Shown here: piece after piece, positions 50,850-59,525 of the stretch | Layout: each line of letters begins with the position of its first letter | How positions within the stretch are numbered: position 1 is the first letter of the stretch | Assembly: GCA_046704745.1 (NCBI GenBank) | Contig: JBJKRL010000085.1 | Span: 119,377-183,376 of the forward strand | Source: CAWGGS01 sp046704745 | GTDB taxonomy: Bacteria; Desulfobacterota; Desulfobulbia; Desulfobulbales; Desulfocapsaceae | Direction: 5' to 3' | DNA: 64,000 nucleotides | Notes under the pieces: model-generated | The model's input: only the letters and a program-made list of their open reading frames with translations | Database searches by the model: none | What the model was told of the DNA's origin: nothing | Position numbers and translations under genes: made by a program

Positions 50850-52061
50850 CTATCCGATGAGGTTTTTAATGACCTGGTAACCGCCGACCCAGGTCCCGAT
50901 AGCCGAGCCGATTCCGGTCAGAAAAAAAACCAGAAAGACTCTGAGCAGTTTGTTTTTCCACCATCCGTTGAACGTTGCCATGTCGTCGCTGACAGTTTCA
51001 AATTCCCTGACTACCGGAGGGCGGATCATGACCTGGATAAAGGCTGTTACGTAGCCGGCTCCGATTACCGGGGTCAGGCTGGTAAAAGGTGCTGCAGCAA
51101 AGGCTCCGATGGTCGTATAAGGATGGGCCAGGGCAATGACGGCACCAATGGCGGCAAGAGTTCCGTGGGCAAGAGACCAGAAAACGAAGCTTGCCCCGGC
51201 GATTTTTGCTCCTTTCATGATGCCGATGGCAAAAAGGGCGGCAGCGATAAGAACCGGGATGCCCCAACCGGCAATCTTCCACACTTTGGAGACAGGAGGA
51301 ATGGTGCGGATTTTATCGAGCATGTCTTGGTTGTCTTCCAAAAGTCTTTTCTTTATGCCTTCGACATGTCCGGCACCTACAACTGCAACGATCCGTCTCC
51401 CAAAGGAGGCCTTGATCTTTTCGGCAAGGTAAATATCCCGCTCGTCGATGAGAACCTTTTTTACCGAAGGGAGCGCCGCCCCCATCTCATCAAGCAACTC
51501 GGTGAGGACATCCTTTTTTTTCAGTTCTTCAAGATCCTGAGCATTGATCTCCGTTGTATCGAAAAGGGAAGCTAATAGAGCTGCCATTAGATAGCTTTTC
51601 TTGAAAAAACCGGTTGATTTCCATGCTCTACGCAGAGTTATCCGAATATCACGGTCGCATAACGAGATCGGAATTCCCTGATCTTGGGCAGTCCTGGCGG
51701 CGGCAAGAAGCTCCGCTCCTGGAGTGACGCCCAGCTTGCTCCCCAATTTTTTCTGATATGAGGCCATGAGCAGACTTACCAGCAGAGTAGAAAGTTGTTT
51801 TTTTCTGATAACCTCTTTAAGATCAAGCGACTGCCACTGCTCTTTTTCGTCCAGAGCCCGGTATCTTTTCTCGTCGAGTTCTATACAGACGCAGTCGGGT
51901 TGCTCACGGGTGATGACCTCCTTGACCAGATCCACCGAGTCCTGAGAGACATGTGCCGTCCCAACAAGTAAGAACGTACGATCAAGCAGGTTGACAATAT
52001 GGACATCCTGAGGGTAGGTAGTAATGTCAGAGGGTGGGGCGTTATGTATATTTGACGACAT
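50850..52061 (-). CDS. TraB/PrgY-family membrane protein
   Basis: 403 residues. N-terminal TraB domain (about 22-225) with FLLVGTAHVSQDSVDLVKEV, VCIELDEKRYRAL and, near its end, VAVVGAGHVEGIKKRL, matching the GTAH and GAGH metal-like motifs of the family. Four membrane helices follow (about 255-400). PrgY of Enterococcus reduces pheromone activity and eukaryotic TRABD proteins are membrane-bound proteases, so a metalloprotease role is possible. Its 5' side faces the 1028-aa membrane protein. Confidence 0.85.
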   Translation of the reverse strand: MSSNIHNAPPSDITTYPQDVHIVNLLDRTFLLVGTAHVSQDSVDLVKEVITREQPDCVCIELDEKRYRALDEKEQWQSLDLKEVIRKKQLSTLLVSLLMASYQKKLGSKLGVTPGAELLAAARTAQDQGIPISLCDRDIRITLRRAWKSTGFFKKSYLMAALLASLFDTTEINAQDLEELKKKDVLTELLDEMGAALPSVKKVLIDERDIYLAEKIKASFGRRIVAVVGAGHVEGIKKRLLEDNQDMLDKIRTIPPVSKVWKIAGWGIPVLIAAALFAIGIMKGAKIAGASFVFWSLAHGTLAAIGAVIALAHPYTTIGAFAAAPFTSLTPVIGAGYVTAFIQVMIRPPVVREFETVSDDMATFNGWWKNKLLRVFLVFFLTGIGSAIGTWVGGYQVIKNLIG

Positions 52062-52383
52062 AAGATCTTGGCTCGACGTTTATTGATATTTAACATATTC
52101 TAATATAACAAAATTATATAATTTACATGCTGTTTTTCACCCGGAGAGGAAAAGATCCCGGAGTAGGGCTATAATGGGCACAAAAGACCCGGTTGTAAAG
52201 AGAGGAGAGGACTATCAGAGAAAAAAGATGTCGAAGGTGATTTTTTTCTACGGGTATACTTTTTAGATGAAATATCCTAGAATATTGGAGGGATATACTC
52301 TTTGCTGTTGTTTACCGCTTCTTTAACATGGTGGTCTGCAAGGTATCTTAACATATCTCAACCCTTTTATTTATCTCCTTGAG
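52062..52383. other. Divergent promoter region
   Basis: 322 bases between the TraB-family gene and the 1028-aa gene. A/T-rich, with two loosely similar GGGTATAC and GGGATATAC stretches (about 52252 and 52293). Nothing else recognised. Confidence 0.4.
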
Positions 52384-55300
52384 ATGACAGATAATTACCA
52401 TATATTCCGCTTCTTTTTCGATGAAAACGATCATATTCTTTTGCACATCGTAAATGATGTTCTCAACCGAGAGCGGGTACACCAGGATATCAAAAATCTC
52501 TTGATCCCATATCTCCATCCGCATGGTATCAAAGAAATGACCGCTTCTACAGGATTAAGGATTGCCTATGCGGTCATCCATCTCCTGGGTTCTCTGGAGG
52601 CGGGCAAGGCTGTTGATCGTCAGAATGCCTTGAGATCTTTGAGAGATGAGGTCTCTTGTAGTTCCCAACAGGGAGTCCTGCATAAGAATACCGCCAGACT
52701 CCTTTTGGAGATTATGAAAGAACTGGTTCGTTCCCAAGGCGACTATGTTACCCAGCTCCGGTTGGCTCGGGATTTTCGGGTGGCAACCTTCGGAAAACCG
52801 ATGTTTATCCGCAATCAATTGGCCAAGCGTCATCTTATCGAAATGCCTGAAGAGTGGAACCAGATCTCCTTTGATGACCATGTGCACGACGCCAATACTA
52901 AAGGAAGAAAGTCTCCTACCCATATGATCATGGATGCCTGGATCAAAGGCATTCGAAGCCTTACGGTCATCTATTATAACTATGTCAATATTGATGTAGC
53001 AGAGGAACTCCTTGAATCGGCGGCGATCATGGGTATTAGAGTCAAGATCGGCATCGAATATCTGGCCAGATTCCGTGGACGATACATAAAAATATTCTGG
53101 ACTCCAAAAGGCTTCAGTGAGCGGAAGACGTTATTGGATTTTTTTGAGAATAGAGCGAGGCATATCATGGATGAGGGGCGCAAGGTCTCCGAATACCAGC
53201 AGCGATATGTCTTCTCGGTGTTGGAGGAGTTCAATCGCAAACACCGGCTGGCGATCAATGAAGCTTATGGGCTGAGTCTTTCCCCTTTGGCAATCGAGGA
53301 TTTTTTAACCTTTGTCGGATCCGGGCAGCCGTCACTTTTTCATCTCTCCAAATTTATTTACACCTCCATGTTCCCTGAGATGCGGCAGATTGCCGAGAAG
53401 ATGAGGGAGCGGTATAAAAATGCGGATGAGGCTGAACGTTTGCGTATTGCCAACGGCATTGAGGTCATGAAGGCCATGGACCCCGATGCCATTATTGAAA
53501 GCTTCCTCAAACCGAGCCGAAACCCCGTTATCACAAATCCTTATGAGCCAAGTGATGATCCGGATATTCCCAACCTGCTCAGACTTTCTCCCACCGAATT
53601 ACTGGAAAAGATAGCCGCACTCCATTCCGGTTTTCATATCATCCTGAATCTGACCGGGCTCTCCCCCGCCGACGTTCTCGAACTTCTCTATGACTGCCAA
53701 GGCAGGATCACCCATCTGGAGATTTTCAATCTCAAGGATTTTGCTGCAGGTAGAGCAGTCCATAATGAGGAGATCAACAGGCTGCAATTGGCCATCAATC
53801 AGGGAAATGTGGTCAAGCTCAAGCAAGTCATACAAAAAATTATTGCCGATGTGGCCAAAGAGAACGTATCTGAAGATGTGCCAAGGGTGAAAAAGCTGAC
53901 GGCTATTCTCCACGACATGCCGACCTTACAAGGCTATTATAAAAATTCTCTTTTGAAATCAAAGTTCGGCAGCGATTCTACCGGGAGCTCCCGTAACTGT
54001 TTCGGTATGGGGTTGGTCGTCAAGGATACGCTTCCCCAAAGGGCCCAGAAAAGGCTCGCCCGTGATTCCTTGCGATCCCGGATCACAGTGCCTGTCAAAA
54101 TCAAGACCCATCTCCGCGTTACCTATGTCCCCAGGGACTTTAAACGTGCTCCAAGGGAATTCGAAAATCTGCGCAGAGTGTTGTCCTACGCTTTTATCAA
54201 AGAGCCTTCCGGGATGGGAGTCGGATATGAACAGCGCCGCGACTGGGTGGTTCAGGCCTTTTCCGCGCATATGGAGCCCAACGGCAATGTGGCTATCCTG
54301 GGTGGAACCCAAATAGGGCCGGACGAGGCATGGGTAGGTTTTGACAGTCAAGGTGAGACGAAAAAAAGACAAAGTATTCCTCTTAGATACCTCAATACCC
54401 ATTTAAAAAACGGACTTAAGATTCTGGGGGGGTTTATCCCGGCCTTTCTTACCTTTGCCTTGACCAAAGACTGGTGGTTCCTTGCGTATTTCGGCGCTTT
54501 CATCTGGTTCGGGATCACCGGGGGAAGAAATATCATCCAGTCGGTTCTTGGCGGCGGGGGCCTACGAAGATCGCCTCTTTTGCGTTGGAACGACTATATC
54601 AGCTGGGACAGGCTGGCTGATTCCCTTTTATATACAGGTTTTTCCGTACCGCTTCTGGATTTTCTGGTCAAGACGGTTATCCTCGATCGCATGTTTTCAA
54701 TCACGACCAAGACTAATCCGGTTATGCTCTATGCCGTCATGGCCCTGGCAAACGGACTGTATATCTGCTGCCACAATATTTTCAGGGGATTGCCCAGGCA
54801 GGCCGCCTTCGGCAATCTCTTTCGCAGTGTCCTATCAATTCCCTTGGCTGTTCTGTTAAATGCCATGATCGCATCAATGCTCGGAATGGCGGGGGCTGTA
54901 TCGATTACGGCCATCCTGCAGAAATGGGCGGCTGTGATTTCTAAGCTGGCATCGGATTGTGTGGCGGCAGTAATCGAGGGGCTTGCCGACCGGTTTATCA
55001 ACATACGAATGCGATTTATGGATTACTCAAACAAAATTGCACAGATATTTGAGGTGATCACCAAACTTGAGATCCTTTTTCCCGATGCCGATGTCATAAA
55101 ATTAATGGAATCTCCGTCCGAGTTTCTCTCACTTCTTGGGGAAAAAAAACCGGATCTTGGAACAATCGCCATTATTAATGCTCTTGACCTGCTCTATATA
55201 TGGATGTATCAGCCGAGAGCTGCAAGCACACTGAAAGCCATTATGCGTTCAATGAACAGAGAAGAACGTCGGATGTTTATTGCCTCACAATACGTATTGT

Positions 55301-55470
55301 ATCAGCAACGGCAGATCAGCCAGTTGTTTGTGGACGAGGTTTTCGGCAAAAAATTCTCCAAGGCCCTGTCTTTTTATCTGGAACGCTCTGAGGAATATCT
55401 CGATCAATTACAGGAAGCTTACAAGACCATTCATCTAAGAGAAAAGGCGGCAAGTTCTGCCGAAAAATGA
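52384..55470 (+). CDS. Large membrane protein with degenerate PHP-like segment
   Basis: 1028 residues, no signal peptide. The N-terminal 680 residues are soluble and mostly helical. Residues about 160-240 resemble a PHP metallo-hydrolase: DDHVHDANTKGRKSP fits the DxHxHxxxSDGxxSP motif (His166, His168 kept), and VKIGIEY fits the GIE motif, but the usual TDH is YNY (198-200). Four to five membrane helices follow (about 690-860), separated by RRSPLLRWNDYISWDRLADS, and a C-terminal helical tail. I do not know a named family. Flanked by TraB and Grx-FTR genes, giving no clear context. A weak ribosome site precedes the ATG. Confidence 0.65.
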   Translation: MTDNYHIFRFFFDENDHILLHIVNDVLNRERVHQDIKNLLIPYLHPHGIKEMTASTGLRIAYAVIHLLGSLEAGKAVDRQNALRSLRDEVSCSSQQGVLHKNTARLLLEIMKELVRSQGDYVTQLRLARDFRVATFGKPMFIRNQLAKRHLIEMPEEWNQISFDDHVHDANTKGRKSPTHMIMDAWIKGIRSLTVIYYNYVNIDVAEELLESAAIMGIRVKIGIEYLARFRGRYIKIFWTPKGFSERKTLLDFFENRARHIMDEGRKVSEYQQRYVFSVLEEFNRKHRLAINEAYGLSLSPLAIEDFLTFVGSGQPSLFHLSKFIYTSMFPEMRQIAEKMRERYKNADEAERLRIANGIEVMKAMDPDAIIESFLKPSRNPVITNPYEPSDDPDIPNLLRLSPTELLEKIAALHSGFHIILNLTGLSPADVLELLYDCQGRITHLEIFNLKDFAAGRAVHNEEINRLQLAINQGNVVKLKQVIQKIIADVAKENVSEDVPRVKKLTAILHDMPTLQGYYKNSLLKSKFGSDSTGSSRNCFGMGLVVKDTLPQRAQKRLARDSLRSRITVPVKIKTHLRVTYVPRDFKRAPREFENLRRVLSYAFIKEPSGMGVGYEQRRDWVVQAFSAHMEPNGNVAILGGTQIGPDEAWVGFDSQGETKKRQSIPLRYLNTHLKNGLKILGGFIPAFLTFALTKDWWFLAYFGAFIWFGITGGRNIIQSVLGGGGLRRSPLLRWNDYISWDRLADSLLYTGFSVPLLDFLVKTVILDRMFSITTKTNPVMLYAVMALANGLYICCHNIFRGLPRQAAFGNLFRSVLSIPLAVLLNAMIASMLGMAGAVSITAILQKWAAVISKLASDCVAAVIEGLADRFINIRMRFMDYSNKIAQIFEVITKLEILFPDADVIKLMESPSEFLSLLGEKKPDLGTIAIINALDLLYIWMYQPRAASTLKAIMRSMNREERRMFIASQYVLYQQRQISQLFVDEVFGKKFSKALSFYLERSEEYLDQLQEAYKTIHLREKAASSAEK

Positions 55471-55685
55471 TAAACTGGATTCTGTGGCCCGCAAATTTGT
55501 TCCGAAAAAAATTGGCAGCTTCTGTCGTATTGTTTGGTTTTTTAATAATCCTGGTAAAGTCAACTTCCTAGGTCCTGGATCCATGTCGCTACCAGGAGAT
55601 GAGTACGCAGTTGACCCGCCGGAACGGTTACAAGAGGATACTGTTAACTTCGTATAACCCCAGAAACTAAAAAAATTGGAATGCA

Positions 55686-56270
55686 ATGAACCAACCCAAA
55701 ATACATCTCTATGCACTTACAACTTGTGAATATTGTCAATCCATCAAAAAGATGCTTGCCAAGCTCGCCCCTCCTCATGAGGTTTTCGAGGTCGATATCA
55801 TGTCTCGGGAAGAGAGGCGTAGGGTGATGGACGAGTTGAAAAAGGTTAATTCCGCCTGTTCCTTTCCCACCACTGTAGTTGACGACCGTGCCATTGTTGG
55901 CTATAAAATTCAGGAAATCAAGGAAGCTATTGGCATTCGCACAGAGGTTGATGATCTTTTCGGGAAGCTGAAAGGGATCAATGAAAAAAAAGGGTACTAT
56001 TTTAATGCCAATAGAGAAAGAACATTCGATCTTTTGCGAGGGCTTCTGACCAATAAGGACCGATACGGATATATGGCCTGTCCGTGCAGACTTGCAGCAG
56101 GCGACAAAGAGGCCGATAAGGACATCCTTTGCCCCTGTGTGTATCGGGAACCGGATGTGAAAGAGTATGGTTCCTGTTATTGCGGTCTCTATGTTTCCAC
56201 CGATTGGAATGCCGGAAAACTGGAGCGGGTTGTCGTCCCCGAGAGGAGACCGCCCGAGTTGATGTCTTAA
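55686..56270 (+). CDS. Glutaredoxin fused to ferredoxin:thioredoxin-reductase-like catalytic domain
   Basis: 194 residues. Residues 1-85 are glutaredoxin-like with CEYC (about 14-17) and the SFPTTVVDD cis-Pro site. Residues 100-190 match the FTR catalytic beta subunit: CPC-x14-CPC-x12-CYC. Plant and cyanobacterial FTR has CPC-x16-CPC-x8-CHC, so spacing differs and the active-site His is Tyr. The Fe-S cluster/disulfide centre would pass electrons from ferredoxin to the attached glutaredoxin, an all-in-one redox relay. No FTR variable subunit adjoins. A thioredoxin-reductase-like gene starts 45 bases later. Confidence 0.85.
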   Translation: MNQPKIHLYALTTCEYCQSIKKMLAKLAPPHEVFEVDIMSREERRRVMDELKKVNSACSFPTTVVDDRAIVGYKIQEIKEAIGIRTEVDDLFGKLKGINEKKGYYFNANRERTFDLLRGLLTNKDRYGYMACPCRLAAGDKEADKDILCPCVYREPDVKEYGSCYCGLYVSTDWNAGKLERVVVPERRPPELMS

Positions 56271-56315
56271 CAATTCATTCAAGCTAAATAGGAAAACATC
56301 AAAGGTTGATTACAA

Positions 56316-57302
56316 ATGAAAACGACAGCATCGTCGGGAGAAAATACTGGGAATACAGATGTCGAGAAGGTTCATTGTCTAATAATCGGTTCGGGCCCAA
56401 GCGGCTGCACGGCGGCAATCTATGCTTCCAGGGGAAATCTTGGTCCGGTCATCTACGAAGGTCTGCAGCCCGGTGGACAGTTGACGACTACACGGGAGGT
56501 TGAAAATTTTCCCGGCTATAAAGAAGGTATGACCGGCCCCGAGATAATGGAGGGGTTGAAAGATCAGGCAATCCGGTTCGGTGCCGAATTCCGCTGGGGG
56601 GAAGCAACAGCTGCTGATCTCAGCAGCAGACCTTTTAGAATAACCATCGACAATAACAAAATCATCTTGGCTGAGACCTTGATCATCTCCACCGGTGCCA
56701 GTGCCAAATATCTTGGGCTTCCGGAGGAAAAGAAATTTGCCGGGGTTGGCGTATCGGCCTGTGCAACCTGTGACGGCTTTTTCTTCAGGGGCAAGGATGT
56801 TGCCGTGGTCGGAGGTGGTGACACGGCGGCGGAAGAGGTTCTCTATCTCTGTAACTTCTGCAATAAAGTGTACCTTATAATTCGGCGTAACGAAATGCGG
56901 GCGACAAAGGTGTTACAGAGTCGGGTACTGAAAACCAAGAACGTCGAAATTCTCTGGGAACACGAAACCAAAACACTCCTTGGCGATAAGTTCTTGGAAG
57001 GTGCGGTCCTCTGGTATATGAAGGGGATGCCAGAAGAAAAGGAGGTGACAATCAAAATCGATGGTTTTTTTCTGGCTATTGGCCATAAACCGAATTCGGG
57101 TATCTTTAAGGATTACCTTGTAATGGATGAAGTGGGCTATATCAAGACAACTCCGGGAACACCGAAGACCAATATTCCGGGGGTCTTTGCCTGCGGAGAT
57201 GTTCAGGATAAGGTGTATCGGCAGGCGGTAACGGCAGCCGGGACGGGGTGTATGGCAGCCATTGAGGCGGAACGGTTTCTTTCAGAACAGGAAGAACTAT
57301 AA
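56316..57302 (+). CDS. trxB: Thioredoxin reductase-like flavoprotein
   Basis: 328 residues. FAD site LIIGSGPSGCTAAIYASR (about 22-39), redox pair CATCDG (about 148-153), NAD(P) site VAVVGGGDTAAEEV (about 162-175), and the C-terminal GVFACGDVQDKVYRQAVTA. The nucleotide loop RRNEMRATKVLQ lacks the HRR pattern usual for NADPH, so the electron donor may not be NADPH. Neighbour of the Grx-FTR fusion. Its stop overlaps the convergent lytic transglycosylase by 6 bases. Confidence 0.87.
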   Translation: MKTTASSGENTGNTDVEKVHCLIIGSGPSGCTAAIYASRGNLGPVIYEGLQPGGQLTTTREVENFPGYKEGMTGPEIMEGLKDQAIRFGAEFRWGEATAADLSSRPFRITIDNNKIILAETLIISTGASAKYLGLPEEKKFAGVGVSACATCDGFFFRGKDVAVVGGGDTAAEEVLYLCNFCNKVYLIIRRNEMRATKVLQSRVLKTKNVEILWEHETKTLLGDKFLEGAVLWYMKGMPEEKEVTIKIDGFFLAIGHKPNSGIFKDYLVMDEVGYIKTTPGTPKTNIPGVFACGDVQDKVYRQAVTAAGTGCMAAIEAERFLSEQEEL

Positions 57303-59081
57303 AATGGTATTGTCTGCTCTCTCCGCCACAATCTGATCCGCCTCTTTTACTTTCAGCTTGTCTCCGGGATGGATTATGTCGGATTTCAGCTTATTCCAGC
57401 TTTTGATCTGTTCAGGGGTGGTTTTGAATTTCTGCGAAATATTCCATAGCGTATCGCCATGTTCTATCTTGTAATATCTGAACGTTTCCTGTGCCGTCTG
57501 GTCCGGTCTATTCTTTTTCTGAGCGACCAGAGCCACCAAGCCGTTATCCGTCGTGTGGGATTGGACAAGTTTGCCCTCGATATAGGAGCTGGAAGCCGTC
57601 AGCATCCTGTCTGAATGTCCTTTTTTGTCGACTACATAGAGAACAAGCTCTTGCCCGATCTTCAGCATTCTGGTGTTCTTTATATGGTTCCAGACAAGGA
57701 TAAGTTCGGGACGGAGATGATATTGTCTGGCAATACGGTTGATTGTCTCTCCGGGTCGGACCTTGTGCAGAATGACATTGCCGCCGTTCTGCGCGACCAT
57801 TGTTGCTTGCGGAGGAAGGAGAATATAGTGTGAGGAATGGACGGGTATTCTAAGATGTACGCCCGCAACCAAACGGTCATTTCTGAGTTTATTTGCCGTG
57901 AGCAGGTCTTTTCTGCTTAAGCGGTATTTCCTACAGACAGAGGCAAGAGTTTCGTGCCGGGTGAGGACGTGAGTACGAAATTCGGTACTGACCACACTTC
58001 GTAAACGGGGAAGATTGTTTATGGCCATCTCTTGGGTGCCGGCAGGGATCTTGACCTCATACTTACGACTCCCCCAAGGAGTTTTTCCGGCAATTAATTC
58101 CTGATTCAACCGGTCGATTTTTTCTATGCTGCTATGGGTAATAAGGGCTATCCCGTCCAATCCCATTCCGGGACCGACTTCAAGAGTGTCATATTCCAAA
58201 GGGGAAAGGTAATGGATATTGCCGAAACCAAATTTTTCCGGGTCCTTGGCAACAATGATTGCAGCCAAGAGCTTAGGGACATAACGAATGGTTTCTAGTG
58301 AGAGATAGTGTTTCCCGGCAAGATCACGGAAGGTATTGACATTGTATTTTTTAAGACCTGCACTGATCTTGCCTGCCCCGGCATTATAGGCGGCGACTGC
58401 AAGATACCAATCATTAAATTGACTGTAGAGGTCAGAGAGCATGGCAACAGCCGCCTTGGTCGATTTCTCGGCATTGCGTCTTTCATCAACATAGCTGTCT
58501 ACCCGCAGATGGTAATCACGTGCCGTGTCCTTCATGAATTGCCAAAGACCTACCGCCCGGGAAGAGGAGTACGCCTTCTGATTGAAACCGCTTTCGATCA
58601 TGGCCAGATAGGCAAGGTCAAGTGGCAGTCCTGCGGATTTGAGATCTTTTTGGATCATGGGGAGATACCGCCTGGATCTGCTCAACCAATTCGAGAATGC
58701 ATTTCGCTCGTCATCCTGAAAAAAACGGATATACATCTCCACCTGTTTGTTCAGTGTTATCGGGAAATCGTAATGGATGATTCCACCGAATCTTATGTCT
58801 GGTGGAGGTTGAATGCTGTCTCCCCAGGCGCCGGTATGGCGAAGCGCATCCAGTTCCCGCTGAAGACATGTCTCGGACTCGGATGCGAGAGGAACAAGCT
58901 CCGGAAGTTCTCCCGCCATGCTGACCGGAGATACAACTTTCTCTTTATGTTCCACCGTTGAGGGGCTAGAAGAGAGAAGGTGGGAGGGGGAAAAAGAATT
59001 AATACCGGAACATGCCGATAAAAAAGAGGAGCCGACGAATACCGCCAGAAGGAGAAAAAACCGTTTATGTCGTTGAATCAT
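57297..59081 (-). CDS. mltD: Membrane-bound lytic transglycosylase D with three LysM domains
   Basis: 594 residues. Lipoprotein signal with SFLSAC (Cys 24). SLT domain (about 150-270) with catalytic Glu in YLAMIESGFNQKAYSSSRAVGLWQFM (given in parts: AMIESGFNQKA, SSRAVGLWQFM) and AAYNAGAGKI. Three LysM peptidoglycan-binding domains near residues 370-415 (HVLTRHETLASVC), 435-480 (HKVRPGETINRIA) and 540-585 (YKIEHGDTLWNIS). Cleaves peptidoglycan glycan strands, leaving anhydro-muramyl ends. Outer-membrane anchored. Confidence 0.93.
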   Translation of the reverse strand: MIQRHKRFFLLLAVFVGSSFLSACSGINSFSPSHLLSSSPSTVEHKEKVVSPVSMAGELPELVPLASESETCLQRELDALRHTGAWGDSIQPPPDIRFGGIIHYDFPITLNKQVEMYIRFFQDDERNAFSNWLSRSRRYLPMIQKDLKSAGLPLDLAYLAMIESGFNQKAYSSSRAVGLWQFMKDTARDYHLRVDSYVDERRNAEKSTKAAVAMLSDLYSQFNDWYLAVAAYNAGAGKISAGLKKYNVNTFRDLAGKHYLSLETIRYVPKLLAAIIVAKDPEKFGFGNIHYLSPLEYDTLEVGPGMGLDGIALITHSSIEKIDRLNQELIAGKTPWGSRKYEVKIPAGTQEMAINNLPRLRSVVSTEFRTHVLTRHETLASVCRKYRLSRKDLLTANKLRNDRLVAGVHLRIPVHSSHYILLPPQATMVAQNGGNVILHKVRPGETINRIARQYHLRPELILVWNHIKNTRMLKIGQELVLYVVDKKGHSDRMLTASSSYIEGKLVQSHTTDNGLVALVAQKKNRPDQTAQETFRYYKIEHGDTLWNISQKFKTTPEQIKSWNKLKSDIIHPGDKLKVKEADQIVAERADNTIL

Positions 59082-59525
59082 TGGGCTCTTTATCGTTTAA
59101 AGTTTTGTTTCCTTATAAAGTAAAGAAAAGTGAATAAAATGGTACAGAAGCCTGTTGAGTTATCTTATGTAACAAGGTACATTCATAACTATTGCAATGG
59201 ACGAGAAAAACTTCTCACCTTTAGACCAGATGAAAAGGTGAATTGCAAGGAAAATGAGACAAGGATAAGGTGCAATTAAAAATTATTCTGATTACCATTG
59301 AAACTCTGCCTCTCTGAATGAGAGGGGGGAGAACTGTTCGTTTTTCGGGTTTCTGCAGACTGGACGACAGCATAAGCGTTGCTCCCATGGATGGGTTAAT
59401 GGCATCCGGCGTACCGAGAAACAAAGAGTTCTCTCCCTGGTTCAGTACCTGAACATTCGTGGTACTCAGAAAAATTATTTAACCTCATTTTTGTCCTTCT
59501 TATGGTTGCATAACTCTACTTTACT
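59082..59525. other. Divergent intergenic region
   Basis: 444 bases between mltD and the PBP1A gene, presumably with both promoters. A short CCTCTC/GAGAGG stem near 59312 is the only structure. No gene. Confidence 0.4.

Noticed and set aside
52252..52310. GGGTATAC / GGGATATAC similarity as a repeat
   Set aside because: Too short and imperfect for an A/T-rich promoter region.
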